This document shows, piece by piece, positions 53,441-61,035 of a stretch of 64,000 bases of DNA (the first letter of the stretch is position 1; every line of letters starts with the position of its first letter). The DNA comes from Gordonia tangerina (GTDB taxonomy: Bacteria > Actinomycetota > Actinomycetes > Mycobacteriales > Mycobacteriaceae), in contig NZ_JAKGCU010000013.1 in assembly GCF_021556435.1 (NCBI RefSeq), forward strand, positions 1-64,000. Reading direction: 5' to 3'. Made by a program: the position numbers and the translations under genes. The notes below the pieces were generated by a model. It was not told the origin of the DNA, did not search any database, and worked only from the letters and a program-made list of their open reading frames with translations.

Positions 53441-53466
53441 ACCCGCCCCCGAACCTCAACACGAGC

Positions 53467-54123
53467 TCACACCTGCCGCCGCGAAAACGTCAGATGGACA
53501 ACCCCACTCGGCGACGACACCGGTTCGATGTGGAACCCCTCATCGAGACCCTCGAGACCGTCCCAGAGCCGCTCACCGCGACCCAGCAGAATGGGCACGA
53601 CGACGATGTGCATCTCGTCGATCAGGTCCGCCGCCAGGAACTCGCGGATCGTGGTGGTGCCACCACCGATTCGGACATCTTTGCCCTCTGCAAGTTCTCT
53701 GGCCCGCTGCAATGCCTCGGCGGGCGCGGCGTCGACGAAGTGAAAGCTTGTGCCGCCGTTCATCTGCAGCGTCGGACGCGGGTGGTGGGTGAGCACGATG
53801 ACCGGGCTGTGAAACGGCGGGTCGTCGCCCCACCACCCGCGCCATTGTTCGTCGGCCCAGGGACCGCGCTGCGGCCCGAATTTGTTGCGCCCCATGATCT
53901 CGACGCCGATGTCGGTAGCCCACCGGCTCGCGAACGCCTCGTCGACGCCAGTATCGCCCGGGCCCTCACCGTGGAAGCCCATCTGGGTGAATGTCCGCGT
54001 GGGAAACGCCCACTGCATGAGACGATGTCCGGCGTGGCCGAACGGCGCGTCGAGTTGTTGGCCTTCGCCAACGCCGAAACCGTCGAGTGAGACCGAGAAG
54101 TTGTGTACCCGAACCAGAGACAT
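53467..54123 (-). CDS. Dihydrofolate-reductase-fold (RibD C-terminal-like) protein
   Basis: 218 residues. MSLVRVHNFSVSLDGFGVG opens the fold, then VEIMGRNKFGPQRGPW, VIVLTHHPRP, DVRIGGGTTTIREFLAADLIDEMHIVVVPILLGRGERLW; this is the RibD_C/DHFR-like reductase family common in actinobacteria. The substrate is unknown. It is the third gene of an ArsR - SRPBCC - DHFR-like operon, nine bases after the SRPBCC stop. Confidence 0.87.
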   Translation of the reverse strand: MSLVRVHNFSVSLDGFGVGEGQQLDAPFGHAGHRLMQWAFPTRTFTQMGFHGEGPGDTGVDEAFASRWATDIGVEIMGRNKFGPQRGPWADEQWRGWWGDDPPFHSPVIVLTHHPRPTLQMNGGTSFHFVDAAPAEALQRARELAEGKDVRIGGGTTTIREFLAADLIDEMHIVVVPILLGRGERLWDGLEGLDEGFHIEPVSSPSGVVHLTFSRRQV

Positions 54124-54132
54124 GCGCTTGTC

Positions 54133-54657
54133 CTACTCGCGCCCGGTGGCAGCGTTCGGGGCGGCACCGTCTTGGACGAGTTCGTCGACGTAGGACGCCA
54201 GATTGCCCAGCGTCTGCTCGCCGCCTTCGATCGCGTGATAGCGCTGCACCGCCTCGTCGCGGAGTTCGCGGGTGGGAAACACCGTGCGCATCACGATCCG
54301 GGTCTGATCACCGATCGGTTCGAAGGTGAGGACCGAGGTGAAGGCGTCGGGATCATCGCGAAAGGCTCCGTGCAGCAGTTCGATTCGCTCGGAGGGAATG
54401 ATCTCTTGCCAGGTGATCCACTCCTGGTAGTCGGTCCCGTCCGGCCCGTGCATGACGAAATCCCAGATTCCTCCGGACCGGAACTCGAACGATCGGGTGG
54501 TGGAGGAGAATCCGTCCGGCCCCCACCATCGGGACAGATGACGAACCTGCGTGAACGCCTCGAATACCAATTCCCTTGGTGCGCTGATCATCCGCGACAC
54601 CACAACCTCACGGTCGACGGTCACCTCGGCGGCGTCAGCCTCGTTGTTCGCTGTCAT
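54133..54657 (-). CDS. SRPBCC/AHSA1-family protein
   Basis: 174 residues. VVVSRMISAPRELVFEAFTQVRHLSRWWGPDGF, GGIWDFVMHGPDGTDYQEWITWQEI and FEPIGDQTRIVMRTVF are the AHSA1/START-like signature. It is a likely ligand-binding protein. The ATG at 54657 lies inside the 3' end of the arsR-type gene (23-base overlap), a fixed arrangement in such operons. Confidence 0.9.
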   Translation of the reverse strand: MTANNEADAAEVTVDREVVVSRMISAPRELVFEAFTQVRHLSRWWGPDGFSSTTRSFEFRSGGIWDFVMHGPDGTDYQEWITWQEIIPSERIELLHGAFRDDPDAFTSVLTFEPIGDQTRIVMRTVFPTRELRDEAVQRYHAIEGGEQTLGNLASYVDELVQDGAAPNAATGRE

Positions 54658-55003
54658 CGAAACCTCCCTCTCTTCGCGCCTGCTTCAGGTCGTGGACGTA
54701 CTCGTCGAGCCGATCGAAGCTCTCGTTCCAGAACCGTTCGAAACCGCCCAACCACTCGCGAACCGGTTGCAGCCCTCGGGCGTCGAGGTCATACAGGCGC
54801 TGTTTTCCCGCGCCGCGAACCTGTACCAGCCCGACCTCCCGCAGCACGCGCAAATGCTTGGACGCCTGCGGCTGACTCATGCCGAGATCCTGCGCGACGT
54901 CGCTCACCGGCCGCTCGCCGCCGCGCAATAGGATCAGGATCTCGCGACGCTGCGGCTCGGCAATCGCATTGAATGCGTCGGAGGTCGTCGCCGCTCGCGC
55001 CAT
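54635..55003 (-). CDS. ArsR-family transcriptional regulator
   Basis: 122 residues. FNAIAEPQRREILILLRGGERPVSDVAQDLGMSQPQASKHLRVLREVGLVQVRGAGKQRLYDLD is the classic winged helix of the ArsR group that pairs with AHSA1 proteins; there are no Cys metal ligands. C-terminal LQPVREWLGGFERFWNESFDRLDEYVHDLK is the dimerisation tail of this subgroup. It likely represses its own operon through the palindrome upstream. Confidence 0.92.
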   Translation of the reverse strand: MARAATTSDAFNAIAEPQRREILILLRGGERPVSDVAQDLGMSQPQASKHLRVLREVGLVQVRGAGKQRLYDLDARGLQPVREWLGGFERFWNESFDRLDEYVHDLKQARREGGFDDSEQRG

Positions 55004-55014
55004 GAAGCCATCAT

Positions 55015-55032
55015 ATTCCTATATCGGAAAAT
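55015..55032. promoter_or_regulatory. Candidate ArsR-type operator
   Basis: ATTCC-TATATC-GGAAAAT, with TTCC/GGAA arms around an AT-rich centre, in a markedly AT-rich patch 12 bases upstream of the regulator start. It fits autoregulation; the match is imperfect outside the core. Confidence 0.45.
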
Positions 55033-55078
55033 GTAAAGGTCTACAGCAGCGACGCCGGTCGAATGTCGTAGAGAATGA

Positions 55079-55474
55079 TCAGGAACTACGCGAGGCCATC
55101 TCGACGATCGATTCGAACCGCTCGCCCATCTGTTTGGCCAACGCTTCCGCGGCACGCAACGGACGAACCATCACCATGAAATCGACGATCTTGCCGTCGT
55201 CGTCGAATCGGAGGAAGTCGCAACCGGTGATGGCCAGTCCGTCGACCTTGGCCTCGAAGACGAGAGCATGATCACGGCCACCCGACTCGCCGATCTCGCG
55301 CACATAGTGGAAGTCTTCGAAGACCTGGACGACGGTGCGTAGGATCGCGCTCGTGATCGCTTTGCCCTCATAGGGTTTGAATGCGACCGGACTTCGGAAC
55401 ACCACGTCGTCGGCGAGCATCTGCTCCACCGTATCCATGTCGCGTACGTCTATCGCCTGCCGGAATGCGGACAT
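55079..55474 (-). CDS. SnoaL-like/NTF2-fold protein
   Basis: 131 residues. FRQAIDVRDMDTVEQMLADDVVFRSPV, YEGKAITSAILRTVVQVFEDFHYVREI and LRFDDDGKIVDFMVMVRPL give the cone-shaped NTF2 fold of SnoaL-type isomerases and polyketide cyclases; active-site acids cannot be assigned. It lies next to the SDR gene on the same strand. Confidence 0.83.
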   Translation of the reverse strand: MSAFRQAIDVRDMDTVEQMLADDVVFRSPVAFKPYEGKAITSAILRTVVQVFEDFHYVREIGESGGRDHALVFEAKVDGLAITGCDFLRFDDDGKIVDFMVMVRPLRAAEALAKQMGERFESIVEMASRSS

Positions 55475-55516
55475 GCCCGTCCTCTCGCCTGTGATGCCGA
55501 CCGGTGGACCGCACCC

Positions 55517-56416
55517 TCAATACTGTGCGACACGACCGTCCCGAGGGGCACGGTACATCGTCCACAACATGCGCGGAAGAGCATGCATCGGAAGCTGCCG
55601 CGGCCAGCCGTCGGGCCGCAGCAAGGCATCGGTTCCGCCGTCGACGGTCAGCACGCTGCCGACGAGGAAATCCGCGCTCGGCGAGAGCATCATCGTGATC
55701 CAGTCGGCGAGTTGGTGCGGGGTGCCGTATTGCCGGATCGGGACCGGGAAGGACCGCACCTGAGCACCGGTGCTGCTGTCGAGCTGAGCACGGAGCAGCG
55801 GGGTCAATACCGGTCCGGGCGCGATCACGTTCAACCTGATTCCCGCACCGGCCCACTCATCGGCGACCGCGCGCTGCCTACACCACCTCGCCACCGCCAG
55901 TTTCGATGCGGCATAGGCCACCGGCGCCGCCACACCACGACGACGTCGAATCAGCCGAACGGCACGCTCGTCGTCACCGTCGAGCAGCAGACGTATGGCA
56001 CGTCGTGGCACAAAGGGGGTCGTGGCGGCCGAGTTCGAGCCCAACACCACCACTTTTGCGTCGGTGGCGGCCGCGAGCGCTGGACGGAGGCCCTCGAGCA
56101 GTTCGATGACACCGAGCAGGTTCACCGCCACGATGCTGTCCTCACGCCCTTTCGCGGGCCCGAGACCGGCGGCCATAACCGCACCATCGAGCCGGCCGCC
56201 GGCCGAGGCGAGCACCGCTTCGACCGCACCGCGCCGCCCGGCGGGGGTGGACAGATCCGCGCACACGTCGACGTCACGCAAATCCAGACCGATCACCCGG
56301 TGCCCGGCAACGCACAGCCGATCCGCGACGGCAAGGCCGATCCCGGAGGCGGCTCCGGTCACCAGGTAGGTGCCGGAGGAAGCCACCTCAGGCCCGGTCG
56401 GATCGGTGTCGGTCAC
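55517..56416 (-). CDS. Short-chain dehydrogenase/reductase
   Basis: 299 residues. The TGAASGIGLAVAD cofactor site comes first. The Asn-Ser-x-Ala segment is LGSNSAATTPF, and the catalytic Tyr-x-x-x-Lys is YAASKLAVARW; VIAPGPVLTPLL and VGSVLTVDGG follow. It is a classical SDR of unknown substrate. The GTG at 56416 overlaps the marR-type stop by four bases, so the two are one operon facing away from the MFS gene. Confidence 0.9.
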   Translation of the reverse strand: MTDTDPTGPEVASSGTYLVTGAASGIGLAVADRLCVAGHRVIGLDLRDVDVCADLSTPAGRRGAVEAVLASAGGRLDGAVMAAGLGPAKGREDSIVAVNLLGVIELLEGLRPALAAATDAKVVVLGSNSAATTPFVPRRAIRLLLDGDDERAVRLIRRRRGVAAPVAYAASKLAVARWCRQRAVADEWAGAGIRLNVIAPGPVLTPLLRAQLDSSTGAQVRSFPVPIRQYGTPHQLADWITMMLSPSADFLVGSVLTVDGGTDALLRPDGWPRQLPMHALPRMLWTMYRAPRDGRVAQY

Positions 56417-56895
56417 CGCTGGGCAGTTTCGTGCTGGCGGACGTAGGTGCGCTCGTAGGCGTCATTGAATGCGCGCAACTCGTGCAGCAGCGCTTCGGGT
56501 GTCCCGGGATCGAGGTCGGCGAACACCCGCCGGAGCCGATCGGCACGCAACTGTCCGTCGTGCTCGAACGCCGCCTCGCCGGCTGCGGTGGGCCGGATCA
56601 GCCGACTCGCCTGACCGGCCACCTCGAAACGTTCCAGGTGGCCGTGCTTGATGGCCGCGTTGACCTGCCGATTGACCGTTGACCGATCCAGGTCGAGTTC
56701 GTCGGCGAGATCACGCAGCGTGCGCGGGGCGCCGTCGGAGAGCGTCCACAGAATCGCGAACGCCGAGGCTTCCAACATGGCCCCGGGAACGATATGGGTC
56801 TTACGTCGACTCATCCGCAGCAGCTCTTCGGCCAACCCTTGGTAGAGCGGCGTCTGCCACACCGACTCGTCCCCGATTTCCGGCATATCCGACAT
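56413..56895 (-). CDS. MarR-family transcriptional regulator
   Basis: 160 residues. LLRMSRRKTHIVPGAMLEASAFAILWTLSDG, LRDLADELDLDRSTVNRQVNAAIKHGHLERF and LIRPTAAGEAAFEHDGQL define the winged helix. Divergent from the DHA2 exporter gene, with a perfect 14-bp palindrome in the gap, it is the likely repressor of the pump and of itself plus the SDR. Ligand unknown. Confidence 0.9.
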   Translation of the reverse strand: MSDMPEIGDESVWQTPLYQGLAEELLRMSRRKTHIVPGAMLEASAFAILWTLSDGAPRTLRDLADELDLDRSTVNRQVNAAIKHGHLERFEVAGQASRLIRPTAAGEAAFEHDGQLRADRLRRVFADLDPGTPEALLHELRAFNDAYERTYVRQHETAQR

Positions 56896-56946
56896 CCCCT
56901 CCCGGTCACGACACCTGGCAATCTACCCACGAGTTGGTATGTGCAT

Positions 56947-56960
56947 CGTACATATGTACG
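56947..56960. promoter_or_regulatory. Perfect palindrome, candidate MarR operator
   Basis: CGTACATATGTACG is fully self-complementary over 14 bp and sits between the divergent marR-type and MFS genes, 52 bases from the regulator start and 47 from the pump start. Location and symmetry are strong hints for a MarR dimer site overlapping the promoters. Confidence 0.65.
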
Positions 56961-57006
56961 CTACACATCAGTTTCGGGGAGTCTTGCGAATGAGGAAAGG
57001 GAGCCC

Positions 57007-58503
57007 ATGAGCACTTCGCCATCCGGCGAGCAGTCGGCCGTCCCGGTGGACGCCGAGTTGACCGACGACAAGCACACCGGCGCCGCGATCGCGGTGGTTG
57101 CCGTCCTGTGTTTCGGCGGTCTCGTCGCATCCTTGATGCAGACGCTGGTGATCCCGATCCAGCCGGAACTGCCCCGACTGCTGGACACGTCGATCTCCAA
57201 TGCGTCCTGGGTCATCACCGCCACGCTGTTGGCCGCGGCGGTGGCCATGCCCATCGCAGGGCGCCTGGGCGACATGTTCGGCAAACAGCGAATCATGCTC
57301 GGCAGCGCGATGCTGCTGGTGGTGGGGTCGCTGATCTGTGCGCTCGGCGGGTCATTGATCCCGATGATCGTGGGCCGAGCCGTGCAGGGCCTGGCCATGG
57401 GCTTCATCCCGGTCGGCATCAGTCTGATGCGGGAGGTCACACCGCCCAAGCTGACGTCGATGGCGGTTGCCGCGATGAGCGCCACGCTCGGTGTCGGCGG
57501 CGCGATCGGCCTGCCGTTGTCTGCCTGGGTGGCCCAGGAATTCGACTGGCGCGCACTGTTCTGGGTGTCGGCCGCGCTGGCCCTGGTGGTCACCGTGCTG
57601 GTCGCGGTACTCGTCCCGCACATCGACGACAGCAACGGCGGACACTTCGATATCGGCGGCGCCGTCGGTCTTGCGCTGGGCCTGTCCGGCATCCTGATCG
57701 CCGTATCGAAGGGCAACGATTGGGGCTGGGGATCGGCCAGCACGTTGGGCTTGCTGTTCGGCGGTCTCGTGCTGCTGCTGATCTGGGCCGCCTACGAATT
57801 GCGCCATACCGATCCGCTGGTGGACCTACGCACCACCGCCCGCCCGGCCGTGCTGCTCACCAACATCGCCGCCATCGCCATCGGCTTCGGCATGATGGCC
57901 CAGGCCGTGGTGATGCCGCAGCTGCTGGAGATCCCGGTGGCGATGGGCGGCCTCGGCCAGACGCTGCTCGCCGCCGGCCTGTGGATGGCTCCCGGTGGCC
58001 TGATGATGCTGGTGTTCGCGCCGGTCTCGGGCACGCTGATCAACACGATCGGCGCGAAGTTCACGATGGCCATCGGTGCCACCGTGCTCGGACTGGGTTA
58101 CCTCGGCGCCTTCCTACTGATGAACGCGCCCTGGCAGCTCGCGCTGGCCTCGGTCATCTGCTCGGCGGGTGTCGGCATCGGCTACGCCGCCATGCCCACG
58201 TTGATCATGAACTCGGTGCCGATCCGCGAGGCCGGGGCAGCCGTGGGCCTCAACGGGTTGATGCGCTCGATCGGCACCACCAGTGCCTCCGCGGTGATGG
58301 CACTGGTGCTGACCAGCTCGACCGTCACCTACGGTTCCTTCGATGTGCCCAGCCACTCGGCGTTCCGGTGGTGCTTCCTGATCGGCGCGATCGCCGCATT
58401 CGTCGGCGTCGCCATCACGATGTTCATCCCGGTCCTACGCAAGAAGGCCGACCACCAGACCGCCCCCGCGGCGAGCGAGACGGTGACCGCGGCGCGTACC
58501 TGA
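57007..58503 (+). CDS. DHA2-family MFS drug/proton antiporter
   Basis: 498 residues with 13-14 membrane helices. Motif A appears as LGDMFGKQRIMLG after helix 2, with MRSIGTTSASAVMAL in the second half; N-terminal LMQTLVIPIQPELPRLL is typical of the 14-TM DHA2 group. It exports toxic or antibiotic compounds across the cytoplasmic membrane. ATG 57007 follows GAAAGGGAG. Likely controlled by the divergent MarR regulator. Confidence 0.91.
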   Translation: MSTSPSGEQSAVPVDAELTDDKHTGAAIAVVAVLCFGGLVASLMQTLVIPIQPELPRLLDTSISNASWVITATLLAAAVAMPIAGRLGDMFGKQRIMLGSAMLLVVGSLICALGGSLIPMIVGRAVQGLAMGFIPVGISLMREVTPPKLTSMAVAAMSATLGVGGAIGLPLSAWVAQEFDWRALFWVSAALALVVTVLVAVLVPHIDDSNGGHFDIGGAVGLALGLSGILIAVSKGNDWGWGSASTLGLLFGGLVLLLIWAAYELRHTDPLVDLRTTARPAVLLTNIAAIAIGFGMMAQAVVMPQLLEIPVAMGGLGQTLLAAGLWMAPGGLMMLVFAPVSGTLINTIGAKFTMAIGATVLGLGYLGAFLLMNAPWQLALASVICSAGVGIGYAAMPTLIMNSVPIREAGAAVGLNGLMRSIGTTSASAVMALVLTSSTVTYGSFDVPSHSAFRWCFLIGAIAAFVGVAITMFIPVLRKKADHQTAPAASETVTAART

Positions 58504-58514
58504 GCACTGGTACG

Positions 58515-58556
58515 ACGAGCTCCCCCTCTCGAGGACTCTTGAGAGGGGGAGCTCGT
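58515..58556. terminator. Strong bidirectional transcription terminator
   Basis: A 16-bp perfect stem ACGAGCTCCCCCTCTC / GAGAGGGGGAGCTCGT around a 10-base loop, between the convergent MFS and ectoine hydroxylase genes. The tail to the right (gtgtttgtc) is only modestly T-rich, as is usual in high-GC actinobacteria. Confidence 0.85.
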
Positions 58557-58563
58557 GTGTTTG

Positions 58564-59451
58564 TCAGCGGTGTGCCAGGTAATCCGGGCGCGCCTGCTCG
58601 GCCGCGAACGGCTCACCGATGGCGTTCGACTTTGCGTTGAACACCACGAACAGGTTGCTCCGCGGGAATGGGGTGATGTTGCCCGACGACGCGTGCATGC
58701 AATTCGAGTCGAAGTACAGCGCGGAACCCGCAGGGCCGGTGACCATATCGATGCCATGCTCCTCGGCCAGCGCGGTCACGTCGTCCTCCTCCGGCGTGCC
58801 GAAGGGCGGCCGGTAAGAGGTCAACGATTCGCGGTGATAGTCACCCGGAGTCTCTCCCACGCAAGTCAGGAACTTCTTGTGCGACCCCGGGATGATCATC
58901 AGCGCGCCGTTGTACTCGTAGTTCGGTGTCAGCGCGAGTGACACGCTCAGCGCCCGCGGCTTGGGCATGCCGTCCTCGGCGTGCCAGGTCTCGAAGTCGG
59001 AGTGCCAGTAGAACGGCCCACCCGCGAACCCTGGCTTGAGGTTCATCCGGCTCTGATGGACATAGACCTCGTCATCGAGGATCTGCTCGGCAACGCCGAC
59101 GATGTCGCGGCGCGAGCAAATCTCGGCGATGGCATCGCTGAGCTGGTGCACCGCGAACAGTGACCGCACGTCGCCCGACGATGATTCGCGGATCACCCGC
59201 TCGTCGTCGCCGAGCCGCTCGGTGATGGCATCGACCTCACCCATGCAGGTCCGGATGTCTCCGTCGCTCAGTACATTTGTCGCTGTGTGGAAGCCGCGCT
59301 CGTCGTACGCCGCGAGCTGGTCGGCCGAGAGTGGTCCGCGTCCAGACGTGTCCCCCCAGACGGTCGGATGCGGCCGTGGCTCGATCTGGCCACGCTTGGC
59401 CAACCGGGTCCGGTAAACGTCAACTGGTTTCGTTGCTGTTTGAGTTATCAC
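58564..59451 (-). CDS. ectD: Ectoine hydroxylase
   Basis: 295 residues. The EctD signature FYWHSDFETWHAEDGMP is complete and carries the iron-binding HxD; the second His is in DSNCMHASSGN. QSRMNLKPGF and NTIFP-like flanks (here NITPFPRSNLFVVFN) are also typical. It is a 2-oxoglutarate/Fe(II)-dependent dioxygenase converting ectoine to 5-hydroxyectoine for osmo- and heat protection. It starts at GTG 59451. No ectA, ectB or ectC lies in the window, so it acts on ectoine made from genes elsewhere or imported. Confidence 0.93.
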   Translation of the reverse strand: MITQTATKPVDVYRTRLAKRGQIEPRPHPTVWGDTSGRGPLSADQLAAYDERGFHTATNVLSDGDIRTCMGEVDAITERLGDDERVIRESSSGDVRSLFAVHQLSDAIAEICSRRDIVGVAEQILDDEVYVHQSRMNLKPGFAGGPFYWHSDFETWHAEDGMPKPRALSVSLALTPNYEYNGALMIIPGSHKKFLTCVGETPGDYHRESLTSYRPPFGTPEEDDVTALAEEHGIDMVTGPAGSALYFDSNCMHASSGNITPFPRSNLFVVFNAKSNAIGEPFAAEQARPDYLAHR

Positions 59452-59850
59452 GATCTTCGCTGATCCTTTCCCTCAATCGGCATCTTCGCCGTGTTCTGTT
59501 GTCATGTTTCGCAAATATTGCGGGCAGTTCAGCGTGGTGTTTCAGCTTCGTGCGCCACACCGAGGTTGCCACCCGAAAAGACGGGGTGCAAGGCAGACCT
59601 AAAATGGCGACGACCTCCGACAATGGCGCGAATCGGTCGGTTTCGCGGGCTTATCTGCGAAGACGTCGCGACCACGCACTCCACCGGCCGAGAAAAGCGA
59701 TAAATGAGACTTCCGCCACAAGCGCCCCCCTTACCAAACGTGGCTTCGACTAAACTCGCGACTCCGCCGTCGACACAGCGACAGCCATCGAGGGCGACAC
59801 TTGTGGCTACGTTTGCTCGTCGGCATGCGGTAGGCCTGCCGACGAAAGGA
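59452..59850. other. Gene-free stretch between ectD and metallophosphoesterase genes
   Basis: About 400 bases that must hold the divergent promoters. An in-frame extension of the metallophosphoesterase gene (from 59704) is open here, but its product is Pro-rich and unlike a protein start. I see no RNA gene, repeat or clear operator. Confidence 0.5.
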
Positions 59851-61020
59851 ATGTCCGCGTCCGTGGCAATCATCATGGCGGCGGTCCTCGCATTGCTGCT
59901 GGGCCTCATCACGTTCGGACTGCACCGAAGGCTCGTTCGGGCCACCGGCCTCAAACGACCGTGGTCGGTGGTCGCCGACGCAGCACTGGTGGTCCTCGCC
60001 GTACTCGCCTTCATCGGCCTCGGGACGGGCAGACTGTTCGATCCCGGATGGGCTCGTGCACCTGCATTCGTCGGCCTGGTGTGGGGGGCGACAGTGGTCT
60101 ACCTGGTCCTCGGGTTGCTGGCGGTCGGGCTCATCTCCGTGGTGCTGCGTCTGGTCGGCCGGGTGCGCGGTGCGGATCGCCGCGCGGGCGTCGACATTTT
60201 GCGCCGTCGGACCGTCCAAACCGGTACCGCTGTCGTGGTGGTCGCGTCGGTCGCCACCGTCGGCTACGGCGTCGTCGAAGCCGCCCGGCCGCAGGTCACC
60301 CACACCGAGGTCGCAGTACCGGATCTGCCCGAGCAGTTCGACGGCATCCGCGTCGCGCTCATCTCCGACCTGCACGTCGGCCCTGCCCGCGGTCGGGGCC
60401 TCGTGCAGCAGGTCGTCGACGATGTCAACGCCCAGGAACCCGACCTCGTACTCATCGCCGGCGATCTCACCGATGGAACCGTCGCCCAGGTGGGAGACGA
60501 CCTCGCCCCCCTCGCCGAGCTATCCGCTCCCCTGGGCGTGTTCGGGGTGTCGGGCAATCACGAGTTCTACTTCGACGACGGCGGCGCCTGGCTCGACGAG
60601 TGGGAACGGCTGGGGATCAGCACGCTACGCAACGAGCGCACCGAGATCACCGTGGACGGGGCGACCATCGACCTCGCCGGGGTCCACGACGAGACGGCGC
60701 CGGCGCCCTATGAGCCCGACCTCGAAGCAGCGCTCGCCGGGCGAGACCAGGACCGATTCGTCCTGCTGCTCGCACACGAGCCGTTGCAGGCGCCCGAGGC
60801 CTCCGACGCCGGCGTGGAGTTGCAGTTCTCCGGCCACACGCACGGTGGCCAGATGTGGCCGATCATGTATCTCGTTCCGCTGCAACAACCCACCGTGCAG
60901 GGCCTCGATCAGGTCGGCGACACCACCATCTTCACCACCCGCGGAGCGGGTGCCTGGGGCCCGCCGGTGCGGGTGGGCGCTCCGCCGGAGATCAGCATGT
61001 TGACGCTGCAGAGCCGGTAG
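59851..61020 (+). CDS. Membrane-anchored metallophosphoesterase
   Basis: 389 residues. Four or so N-terminal helices precede a calcineurin-like catalytic domain of the YkuE/YaeI type. It has the metal ligands ISDLHVGPARG (DxH), IAGDLTDG (GDxxD), VSGNHEFYFDDG (GNHE) and SGHTHGGQMWP (GHTHGGQ). Hydrolysis of phosphodiesters or UDP-linked lipids at the membrane is likely. ATG 59851 has AAAGGA directly adjacent (spacing is short); GTG 59863 or ATG 59875 are possible. Confidence 0.9.
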   Translation: MSASVAIIMAAVLALLLGLITFGLHRRLVRATGLKRPWSVVADAALVVLAVLAFIGLGTGRLFDPGWARAPAFVGLVWGATVVYLVLGLLAVGLISVVLRLVGRVRGADRRAGVDILRRRTVQTGTAVVVVASVATVGYGVVEAARPQVTHTEVAVPDLPEQFDGIRVALISDLHVGPARGRGLVQQVVDDVNAQEPDLVLIAGDLTDGTVAQVGDDLAPLAELSAPLGVFGVSGNHEFYFDDGGAWLDEWERLGISTLRNERTEITVDGATIDLAGVHDETAPAPYEPDLEAALAGRDQDRFVLLLAHEPLQAPEASDAGVELQFSGHTHGGQMWPIMYLVPLQQPTVQGLDQVGDTTIFTTRGAGAWGPPVRVGAPPEISMLTLQSR

Positions 61021-61035
61021 GTGTCGCGGTGGACC

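Noticed and set aside
58515-58556. Inverted repeat as IS end
   Set aside because: Compact stem-loop between two convergent genes, best explained as a transcription terminator.
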